Part shown: positions 58,201-64,000 of the stretch, one piece after another | Position numbering within the stretch: the stretch's first letter is position 1 | Layout of the letters: each line of letters starts with the position of its first letter | From: Armatimonadota bacterium | GTDB taxonomy: Bacteria; Armatimonadota; Zipacnadia; Zipacnadales; JABUFB01 | DNA: 64,000 nucleotides | NCBI GenBank assembly: GCA_013314775.1 | Contig: JABUFB010000008.1 | Coordinates: forward strand, 975,036-1,039,035 | Direction of reading: 5' to 3' | Notes under the pieces: generated by a model | What the model saw: only the letters and a program-made list of their open reading frames with translations | Databases searched by the model: none | What the model was told of the DNA's origin: nothing | Position numbers and translations under genes: made by a program

Positions 58201-59754
58201 ATGTGGCCGCGGCCCGATGTGCTGGCGGATATCGACATGACCAGCGCCCACTTCTACGGCGACCAATTCCGGTTCCCGCACCAGCTGAAGCGCGCAGACA
58301 TGCAGGTGCTCGGCAAGCCCCTTGGTCAGACGGAGTTCGGCATCCTGACCCATCCGGCATGGGCGGGGCACCGCGACTGCCGCCTGACCCACGATGGCGC
58401 CGATGAGTTCTTCATGATGGCGACCCACTACTGCCTGGGCGTCGGCGCCACGATGATGTCCAACTGGAACTGGAAGGAGAATAAGGAGTGCATCTTCCCA
58501 TGGTCCATCGCGCACCATGACCTCGTGCCCAAGGAGCACCTGCGGGCCTACCGCAATGCGGCGGTTTTGTTCTCCGGCATCCGCCCTAGATACGAGCCGC
58601 CGGAGGTGTTCGTGGTGGTCCCCAACGCACACCTGCGCACCAACAAGGTCGGGCAGGTTGACGGCGCGGTGCGGGACTGCATCGACCGGCTCATGCGCCG
58701 ACGGGTGCGCTTCGGGCTGATCGGTGAGGAGCATCTGGACAGTCTTCCGCAGTCCGCGCGGGCGCTCTTCTATCCGGTGCCCTTCTGTCCGGAAGACAGC
58801 GTCTTCGCGGAACTCATTGCGTTCGTCGAGAAGGGCGGCCATCTTTACTTCAGCGGAGACATCACCTTCGACCCGTCCTGCAGACGCGCCCGGGAAGAAC
58901 GGCTGGAGACCCTCGCAGGTTGCCGGTTCACAACGCAGAACTACCCGCACCTTGAGGTCCTCGCGGGACGGCCCGGAGAGCCGTGCATCCGGGTGGAAGC
59001 AACCACTGGTAATGTTCTGGTGGACTTCGAGAGCGGACCGCGTCTGGTGCTGAATGAACTGGGCGGCGGGCAGGTTCTGTTCGCACCCGACCCCATCGAG
59101 GCCCGTGCAGGGACGTTGCAGCTCGAAGCGGAAGCTCCGCACGCGGGAGCGGGCGACCCGTACGAACTGCTGCTGTCCCTGGCGGAGGTGGAGCGGATCC
59201 CGTTGGCCCCACCGGACAGCGCGATCCACTCCTTCCAGCACGCCACCCAGGAGGGCGGGACGATCTACGTCCTTTTCAACACCGCGGAAGAGCCGAAGAG
59301 GGCGACGCTGACCCACGCCGGACGCAGCCTCGAACTCACGCTGACCCCCAAGCGACCGGCACTGGCGCATTTCGACGCAAGGGGAGCGCTGGTCGCGGTG
59401 GAGTGCCAGGAGGAGGCGTCGCTGGACGGCGACCTGCTCTGGTTCGGCTCGGGGCACTTCGCGCTGATGTCCCTTGATGGCGCGGACCTCGGGGGCGAGC
59501 CTTACCTCATCGCGGTGCTGGCGATCGGGACCGGTCAGGCGCGCATCTCGTGTGCGTCGGGGATCGGCGACGCGCTCGTGCAGCACGGGCAGTTCAGCGA
59601 TCTGCACTGGCAGGCCCTGGGTGAGGAGCCGCGCGGTGATGGAGTGCCGACAGTGACGGCCAGTGAGGAGCGCCGCTCAACCGTCTCGCTGGTGTGTCCC
59701 CGGGGACGTCTTCCCGAGGCCGCGCGGCTGATCGAGGGGCTCGTGCAGCGATGA
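55249..59754 (+). CDS. 1501-residue secreted multidomain GH42-like glycosidase
   Basis: From ATG 55249 with AGGAGG ten bases upstream and a signal peptide (MRTLALLALFACAACLAA). Domain order: DUF1080-like jelly roll (about 20-195), Rossmann-like segment (220-315), CBM4/9-like carbohydrate-binding domain (about 325-475; NPGFEDGLANWSASHETDG), beta-rich linker domains, a GH42-type TIM barrel (about 745-1110), a GATase-like trimerisation domain (about 1120-1250; LFYPVPFCPEDSVFAEL) and C-terminal beta domains. Candidate catalytic Glu882 (NMDHQEF) and Glu1029 (LGQTEFG) match the GH42 acid/base and nucleophile positions, although the usual NE is QE. FRRFLQTKYADYPALAHAWG is typical. It probably acts on beta-galactosides or a related glycan outside the cell. 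Confidence 0.8.
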   Translation: MRTLALLALFACAACLAADDTVFEDRFADPGLSADWEQVAGSWGIHDGQLANAEAVPSTVLAVSTTWDHYTLEVRMKTDQPGARPWSVARILFRYNDQGTHYYLVLHQGGTLELGKEQGGVHMPGLATARNAGDPLDWRQVRISADGPRIRASVDGREFIDFTDPSPIPSGRIGLDAFQGSMVRFDDVRLSSATLAQRTRDGEDAMRSTLQSVGYTRSPRGNVAIFRDSAVPLEESAPSDPEHVAQMVRRTGCGATFLTAAQMAVPGVLAKANFDVLVLPYGSAFPREAVPALKEFLRQRGSLLSTGGYFGDNLYGSREVPEAERLLGNPGFEDGLANWSASHETDGLRVEAVREPVRSGEGAVGIAVTDQAKVDFYSALQRVDGVKPRQDVLLTAWVKTETLKDGVGAYIAMSYFGADGVRISWSQSSPIATTQDWTRLQVRGTIPAGTEYVTVNLLLNGRGRAWFDDVELVNDTGGEFCLNTREGDIHGPGNSLRVRPDQIGVFDPSYRLEQVTSLRTSPGQLVTDAALEVTGEVGGYSASGMFIGNGNPVKAATHARPIYLLDAFDRAGNLRGRAGALIRNYLGAYAGSDWAVFGVNSADLFAPASPEAGKLFGDTLRAMLDKTYLAEVHPEFACYREGEPVTVEALIANYMPQERNAQVRFVVHAGRSDDPAAFETVQSVSLPAGSKTTVRTTWQPGSFATDFFTVSAALILDGQTTDRHENAFVVWRDDELSRAPRWTTKDAYLARDGETAFLCGTGDAGYPYHAESENPLVWDEQFRLMRDMGLRYYRCMHFFGDYPANKSLESLDDLPKEQLRRLDALVYLAHKHGLGFLFVNNVGLQLARDDDADLQGRRRALSLLAQRYAKAGGFMFNMDHQEFIRAGGPGVDEAFRRFLQTKYADYPALAHAWGLDATGSFADVKFDENAARADAWGSARGMDTGEFLCTYRDAWRQNASTAIHEGNRGALYCQDFSMYWWPDFMWPRPDVLADIDMTSAHFYGDQFRFPHQLKRADMQVLGKPLGQTEFGILTHPAWAGHRDCRLTHDGADEFFMMATHYCLGVGATMMSNWNWKENKECIFPWSIAHHDLVPKEHLRAYRNAAVLFSGIRPRYEPPEVFVVVPNAHLRTNKVGQVDGAVRDCIDRLMRRRVRFGLIGEEHLDSLPQSARALFYPVPFCPEDSVFAELIAFVEKGGHLYFSGDITFDPSCRRAREERLETLAGCRFTTQNYPHLEVLAGRPGEPCIRVEATTGNVLVDFESGPRLVLNELGGGQVLFAPDPIEARAGTLQLEAEAPHAGAGDPYELLLSLAEVERIPLAPPDSAIHSFQHATQEGGTIYVLFNTAEEPKRATLTHAGRSLELTLTPKRPALAHFDARGALVAVECQEEASLDGDLLWFGSGHFALMSLDGADLGGEPYLIAVLAIGTGQARISCASGIGDALVQHGQFSDLHWQALGEEPRGDGVPTVTASEERRSTVSLVCPRGRLPEAARLIEGLVQR

Positions 59755-59789
59755 TCCACGCAGACCACCATTCATCCAGGAGAGCAGAC

Positions 59790-61307
59790 ATGATTGGATT
59801 CGCACTGACGGTGGGGCTGATCGCCGTCCTGTTGGCGACGGCCGCACAGGCGCAGGATGGCCCGGCGGAGACCCTCGCGGAGGCTATCCTGGATCGGCTT
59901 GGGGCGCAGGGGCTGTGGCCAAGCTGCCCCGCGACGACAGACGGCGCGGTTCCGGCGTCTGACTATGCGCACCTGGTGATTCGCGGCGAGTGGAATGAGC
60001 GCTGGCCTGACGGCGCGGGCGGCATGAAGACGGTTGCAGTGCGCGGCGAGCTGTGGAGCGCCGCAATCCAGGCTGCCCTGGACGCACACGCGAAGGTGCT
60101 GATACCGGCGCGCCCGGAGCCGTACTACCTGGACGCGCCGCTGGTGCTAAAGTTCGGGCAGACGCTGATCGCTGACCCCGAGGCCGAACTGCGCCTGAAG
60201 CCCGGTACCAACACGTGCCTGGTCCGCAACGCAAATCCAGTGAGCGGCTGGCCCGGGCCTGTTCCCGAGACCTCGCCGGACACAGACATCACCATCCAGG
60301 GCGGCATCTGGACCGACCTTGCCACAGCGCCGGCCGAATCCAACGGCAACGGCCGGGGCAGCGTGGACAGGGCGAATTCGGTGCCCGGGGCCTATGGCAT
60401 CATCGTGCTCACCAACGTGGCGCGGGTTGTGGTGCGCGACCTCGTGGTTCGCCAGTCGCGGCCATTCGGGGTCCATCTCACGAATGCTCGCGACTTTCTG
60501 GTGGAGAACCTGCGGTTCGAAGACCACCGCCGCGACGGCGTGCATGTGAATGGTCCCGCATCCTACGGGCTGGTGCGCGGGATCAGCGGTGTCACCGGGG
60601 ACGACATGGTGGCTTTGAATGCCTGGGACTGGCAGGCATCCACCATGACCTTCGGCAGGATTCACCACGTCCTGGTGGAGGATGTCACGGGGCGCGAATT
60701 GTCGGCGGAGTCATCCGGACCGGTGCCTGACGGTTCCGCGGAGATCCGCCTGCTCCCGGGTTACAAGCGCTTCCCGGATGGCGCGAAACTCGCCTGTCCC
60801 ATCGAAGACGTTCTCATCCGCCGCATCCGATCGATCCGCACGCTCAAGATGTACGACCAGCCGAATCTGGAGATGGGGCGAGACCTGGACTTCTCCCAGC
60901 CCATCGGCGAGATGCGCGGCATCTTCGTGCGGGACGCGGTGACCGTGCCCACGCATGAGGCGCTGGCGCAGGTCCACAGCAACGTGGACGGGCTGGACAT
61001 TGCCAACGTGGTGCTCCAGGCCTCCGCGCTGCCGGACGGCTACGCGCTGGTGAGTGTAGGCCCGCTGTCGGCCGTCTACAAGCACAATCCGGCTGACCCG
61101 GCCACCTGGGTCGAGATCTTCTCGCCGGACAAGGACTGCACCGTGCGCAACCTCAGCCTGAGCCGGATTTCGCTTCAGCCCCCGGACGGCGAAAGACAGG
61201 CGCTGGACGCCGACGCGCTGATCAGGGTCATCGAGCAGAAACCCAACCCGGACTACCCCCGCAGCCAGCCGAAGGGTGGCACAGGCAGGGGCCATCTGGT
61301 TCAGTAG
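59790..61307 (+). CDS. Secreted right-handed beta-helix protein (pectate lyase/GH28-like fold)
   Basis: A 505-residue protein from ATG 59790 with AGGAGA upstream and a signal peptide (MIGFALTVGLIAVLLATAAQAQ). The body has the repetitive short-strand pattern of a parallel beta-helix: DITIQGGIWTD, VARVVVRDLVVRQSRPFGVHL, NARDFLVENLRFEDHRRDGVHV, YGLVRGISGVTGDDMVALN. The GVHV...GDDMVALN stretch recalls GH28 polygalacturonase and pectate-lyase-superfamily active regions (GDD). It begins 35 bp after the GH42-like gene and is probably in the same operon, which suggests a joint attack on one polysaccharide. Confidence 0.8.
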   Translation: MIGFALTVGLIAVLLATAAQAQDGPAETLAEAILDRLGAQGLWPSCPATTDGAVPASDYAHLVIRGEWNERWPDGAGGMKTVAVRGELWSAAIQAALDAHAKVLIPARPEPYYLDAPLVLKFGQTLIADPEAELRLKPGTNTCLVRNANPVSGWPGPVPETSPDTDITIQGGIWTDLATAPAESNGNGRGSVDRANSVPGAYGIIVLTNVARVVVRDLVVRQSRPFGVHLTNARDFLVENLRFEDHRRDGVHVNGPASYGLVRGISGVTGDDMVALNAWDWQASTMTFGRIHHVLVEDVTGRELSAESSGPVPDGSAEIRLLPGYKRFPDGAKLACPIEDVLIRRIRSIRTLKMYDQPNLEMGRDLDFSQPIGEMRGIFVRDAVTVPTHEALAQVHSNVDGLDIANVVLQASALPDGYALVSVGPLSAVYKHNPADPATWVEIFSPDKDCTVRNLSLSRISLQPPDGERQALDADALIRVIEQKPNPDYPRSQPKGGTGRGHLVQ

Positions 61308-61324
61308 AGAAACCTGGACGAGAC

Positions 61325-61668
61325 GTGAGAACGCGTTCGGAGGCCCCCTTGCTGATCGCGCTTCCTGCACTGTCTGCGTTGTTGTTCGCGCAGGGAGCCG
61401 TGGCACAGCCGATCATCCAGAACCCGTCCTTCGAGAAGTTGGATGAGACCGGAATGCCCGACGGCAGCCGCGTGTACAGGTTCGACGGCGATCAGCCCGT
61501 CTGGGTGGTCTGGAATGCACTGCGCGACAGCGAGGTTACCGTGGACGTGGGCGATGCGAGCGTCTTCCCGTGCGACCTGTAAGGGGCGAAACTCACGGCC
61601 GTGCCACAGACCGGGAAGGTGACCGTTCGCGCGGGCATGGAGCCGGTCTATCTCGCACCCGCCAGGTG
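61325..61668 (+). pseudogene. Decayed secreted glycosidase remnant
   Basis: The frame opens with a signal peptide (MRTRSEAPLLIALPALSALL) and the start of a CBM-like domain (NPSFEKLDETGMPDGSR), then jumps to sequence typical of a glycosidase C-terminus (VYRFDGDQPVWVVWNALRD). It meets a stop at 61580-61582 (CDL*GAKL), after which the same frame continues as LTAVPQTGKVTVRAGMEPVYLAPAR to a second stop. The TAA probably replaced a Tyr codon. The middle, presumably catalytic, part is gone. It lies 17 bp after the beta-helix gene, so it was once the third gene of that unit. Confidence 0.65.
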
Positions 61669-61814
61669 AGTGCCGGAACGTAGCCCAGACGGCGCCTTGC
61701 CATTGCCGACGGCGTTCGCTTCCGGAAAGGAAGGGAGTACTTCGCGGTCACTCCGGGTATGGGTAACGGACAGGAGGGGCATCTCAGCGCCGTTACCAGC
61801 CGGAGGTGGTCGCC

Positions 61815-62717
61815 TTGACCTATGCGAAGCAGGCCGTGCTTGCCGTAGTGATCTCGCTGGTTGCCGTTGGTGTTATACTCGTGACCTGTCCGGGATGTGG
61901 TGGTGGAGATGATGGTGGAGCGGCACAGACCGCTCGTCTCTCGGTTGCGATAACAGACGCGAGTGGCCCCTTTGCTGAAGTGCATCTCTCCGTGGTCGCC
62001 GTCCGGGTGGTCCGTCTTGGCAGTGGCAGCGCCCCAACGGGACCCGGCCTTCCCCTCATCGCAAGTTTCTCCCCGGCGCGGCAAGTCAGTGTTCTTGATC
62101 TTGCCTACCAGCAGGAAATACTCGGAACGGCGAGCGTGCCCGTGGGCACCTACGAACAAGTCAGACTGGTGGTGGCTCCCAACGTGTCAGGGCAGCCGCC
62201 CGCGAACTATGTGACCTTGCTGTCAGACCCCACAACGAAACTCCCCCTTGATACCCCCAGTGGCGAGACGGCGGGACTCAAGGTCCTGGGGCGTTTTGAG
62301 GTCCAGCCGGGCGTTGCCAACGCCATTGTTCTCGACTTCGATCCGTCACGGGCGATCGTCACCGCAGGCCAGAGCGGCAAGTACCTGTTCAAGCCCACAG
62401 GCATACGCATCGTCGATGTCAGCCAGACGCTGCCGAACTATGGGTCGCTCTCGCTGACTGTGGACCCTGCGTCCGCCTGGCCGGACGCCATGGTCTACGT
62501 CACGCCTATGGGCAGCAGCGTCCCGATCGCAGCCGGCACGGTGAACACCAGTGATGGCTCTTTCCGGGCATTCCTGCCCTCGGGCCAGTATTCCGTAAGC
62601 ATCACCGCTTCCGGATTCCAGACGTACAACACAGCGCTCCTGGCGCCACCGATCTACTACCCGGTAGCTATTGGGGCAGACACGCCGGTAGGCACGGTAA
62701 CACTGGCTGCGCCATAG
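61815..62717 (+). CDS. DUF4382-domain lipoprotein
   Basis: About 300 residues from TTG 61815, which has GGAGG eight bases upstream; GTG 61806 overlaps that site and is less likely. A hydrophobic N-terminus (VLAVVISLVAVGVILVTC) ends in Cys residues compatible with a lipobox. The DUF4382 domain follows (ARLSVAITDASGPFAEVHLSVVAVRV, VPVGTYEQVRLVV, FEVQPGVANAIVLDFDPSRAI). A small C-terminal carboxypeptidase-regulatory/SpaA-like beta domain (GSFRAFLPSGQYSVSITASGFQTYN) is seen. It is a surface protein of unknown function. Confidence 0.78.
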   Translation: MTYAKQAVLAVVISLVAVGVILVTCPGCGGGDDGGAAQTARLSVAITDASGPFAEVHLSVVAVRVVRLGSGSAPTGPGLPLIASFSPARQVSVLDLAYQQEILGTASVPVGTYEQVRLVVAPNVSGQPPANYVTLLSDPTTKLPLDTPSGETAGLKVLGRFEVQPGVANAIVLDFDPSRAIVTAGQSGKYLFKPTGIRIVDVSQTLPNYGSLSLTVDPASAWPDAMVYVTPMGSSVPIAAGTVNTSDGSFRAFLPSGQYSVSITASGFQTYNTALLAPPIYYPVAIGADTPVGTVTLAAP

Positions 62718-62782
62718 CTTCCATCGGGTTGGGTATGCTGCAGTGTCGGACGTACCACAAAAGCCAGAAAGGGGTGGACGAG

Positions 62783-63619
62783 ATGAGTAGGAGCTGGAAA
62801 GCAGTCCTGGCAGCCGCGGCCATCTTCGTAATGGCCGCAGTTCTGGGAACGGCGGCGAGGTCATTCGTTGCCGGGAGTTCCCAAGCGGCCTACGCCGATC
62901 CCCCGGCGCGATACAGCGCTGGCGCCGATCTGGGTGTGACCGTATGGCCTGAGATGTTGGGTGGCCGCGAAGTGGCGACAATCGTTGTCAATGGCGTGGC
63001 CGTCATGCGAATGCGGCAGAAGTACGGTAGCTGGAGCCCGTCCGACCGGGCGAAGATGGTGGCTGACCGGCTTCGGCCGCTGTTGGCTCAGGGCCTGCAA
63101 CCCTCCGACATTCGCTCGGCCCGGTCTCGCGGTTCGTACGTCGTCCGGGCGCGAGGGGTGGACCTGGTCACCGTGATGCCATTTGACGCACAGCTCGTAG
63201 ACTCATCGCGGGCTGAACTCGCCGAAGCCTGGGCGAAGAACCTCCGGATCGCGATGAGACGCAACGCCACAGTGACCGGCGGCGTTGGGACCATCGAAGG
63301 CGTGAACTATCAGGAGGCAGATGGCCAGTACTCCGGCTATCCCTCCACGCCCAGCGCCGAATGGAGGCCGCCCGAACGGTACGATGACCGGTACGTGCCC
63401 ATCGTGAGCGTGCTGTCCGGCTTCAAGCTGGGTGTTGCACGGGTCAACGGGCCTGTCTCGAAGCTCCAGCATGTGCAGGCTGTCGCGCAGCTCGAGACCC
63501 ACTGGAAGGACATACTCGAGATCGACATATTCGTGCCCATCTCAACGGAAGTCCCCGGAAAGACCCTGGATCGCGTGGAAGGCTGCGCGGTCACGGGCTT
63601 CGTGGACTACGACTTCTGA
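62783..63619 (+). CDS. Secreted hypothetical protein, domain shared with the next gene
   Basis: A 278-residue protein from ATG 62783, preceded by AAAGGGGTGG. The N-terminus (SRSWKAVLAAAAIFVMAAVLGTAA) is a signal peptide or anchor. The middle resembles an adenylate-like alpha/beta domain (GREVATIVVNGVAVMRMRQKYG, KMVADRLRPLLAQGLQPSDI). The C-terminal part VPIVSVLSGFKLGVARVNGP to LDRVEGCAVTGFVDYDF resembles the next gene product. No family recognised. It ends 14 bp before the next start. Confidence 0.7.
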   Translation: MSRSWKAVLAAAAIFVMAAVLGTAARSFVAGSSQAAYADPPARYSAGADLGVTVWPEMLGGREVATIVVNGVAVMRMRQKYGSWSPSDRAKMVADRLRPLLAQGLQPSDIRSARSRGSYVVRARGVDLVTVMPFDAQLVDSSRAELAEAWAKNLRIAMRRNATVTGGVGTIEGVNYQEADGQYSGYPSTPSAEWRPPERYDDRYVPIVSVLSGFKLGVARVNGPVSKLQHVQAVAQLETHWKDILEIDIFVPISTEVPGKTLDRVEGCAVTGFVDYDF

Positions 63620-63633
63620 AGGAGGCTGCCGAC

Positions 63634-64000
63634 ATGACACGCACAAAGCGTTTCACAGGTATCAGTGCGCTGGTTGCCGCGGGCTTCCTGGTGGGCGTCC
63701 TCGCCGGCCCGCCGGCGGCGCAGGCGATTGATGTGGGCGATATCCTCAAAGGAGGCGGCATCGCGGCCGTGGTGTCGATCTTCGGCGATGAGATAAACAG
63801 CTTCATCAACACGATCCTCCTGCAGCGCGAGGCGGAGATCAAGCAGATGACCAAGGTCGTTCCCGTGGTTCGAGTCGGTGGGGGCGGCGGGGGAACGGCA
63901 GTGGGCGCGGTGCAGGTTCAGGGACCGCGTGAGCAGGTCCGTCTCGTGCAGGCGGTGGTGGAAGTTGAGCTGAAGGTCGGCAACCGAGTGCGCGGCCGGG
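63634..64000 (+). CDS. Secreted hypothetical protein (3' end outside window)
   Basis: ATG 63634 follows AAGGAGG. At least 122 residues, open at the window edge. There is a signal peptide (ISALVAAGFLVGVLAGPPAAQA), an amphipathic stretch (GGGIAAVVSIFGDEINSFINTILLQREAEI) and then VPVVRVGGGGGGTAVGAVQVQGPREQVRLVQAVVEVELKVGNRV, which parallels the C-terminal part of the preceding protein. Function unknown. Confidence 0.7.
   Translation, partial: MTRTKRFTGISALVAAGFLVGVLAGPPAAQAIDVGDILKGGGIAAVVSIFGDEINSFINTILLQREAEIKQMTKVVPVVRVGGGGGGTAVGAVQVQGPREQVRLVQAVVEVELKVGNRVRGR

Noticed and set aside
57667-59607. 646-codon minus-strand frame antisense to the GH42-like gene
   Set aside because: GC-driven shadow of a real gene; no start signal or domain.
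1-64000. tRNA genes, rRNA, CRISPR arrays, transposases
   Set aside because: I looked for cloverleaf-like intergenic sequence, regularly spaced direct repeats and transposase motifs and found none; the two dispersed repeats have no associated transposase here.

Overview
This is a GC-rich bacterial chromosome segment of roughly 42 protein genes. I saw no rRNA, tRNA or CRISPR array. The best taxonomic clue is the secreted DUF1559-type pseudopilin at 14130-14822, whose N-terminus reads [17 protein letters not shown] followed by [16 protein letters not shown]. That wording is typical of Armatimonadota. Many separate, large, secreted carbohydrate-active proteins (DUF4838, DUF6259, heparinase-like, sialidase-like, GH36-like, GH42-like, beta-helix), a DUF6785 membrane protein and frequent GTG/TTG starts fit the same picture. 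I read the window as an uncultivated Armatimonadota relative; this is inference from family content.

Layout. 1-7205: sugar-isomerase-like gene (cut by the window edge), DUF4838 glycosidase-like protein, lipoprotein, exported Fe/Mn superoxide dismutase, cysteine hydrolase, polysaccharide deacetylase, sigma factor with a long leader. 7741-17318: DUF6259 protein, a frameshifted MntA/HepT toxin-antitoxin pair, DUF6785 membrane protein, pseudopilin with a structured leader, heparinase-like lyase. 17357-23531: a minus-strand operon livK-livH-livM-livG-livF-paaK, probably taking up and CoA-activating an aromatic acid. 23686-35534: aldo/keto reductase, then a minus-strand cluster that is the most unusual part of the window. 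In transcription order it encodes a zinc-ribbon Hsp70/actin-fold ATPase, a GrpE-like protein, a zinc-ribbon beta-propeller protein, a vWA lipoprotein, a small membrane protein, a very large tubulin/FtsZ-superfamily GTPase with a C-terminal zinc ribbon, and a membrane-anchored trypsin-like protease. 35636-43720: glycyl radical enzyme, a repeat-containing intergenic region, hisS and aspS interleaved with small membrane proteins. 43731-53180: sialidase-like protein, PAP2 phosphatase fused out of frame to a discoidin-like remnant, split transketolase, archease, GH36-like alpha-galactosidase, and a TolB-like c-type-heme lipoprotein. 53177-64000: DUF6057 membrane protein, 1501-residue GH42-like mosaic, beta-helix protein, a decayed glycosidase pseudogene, DUF4382 lipoprotein and two secreted proteins that appear to share a domain, the last cut by the window end.

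How the parts work together. Most genes serve extracellular polysaccharide attack and sugar uptake. The Liv/PaaK operon handles a carboxylic acid. The tubulin/Hsp70/vWA/protease cluster puts an actin-fold ATPase, a tubulin-fold GTPase and a surface sensor in one operon. It looks like a membrane-associated nucleotide-driven assembly of unknown purpose (structural, membrane-remodelling or conflict-related). Two copies of a roughly 105-111 bp structured dispersed repeat lie in intergenic DNA, one of them inside that operon.
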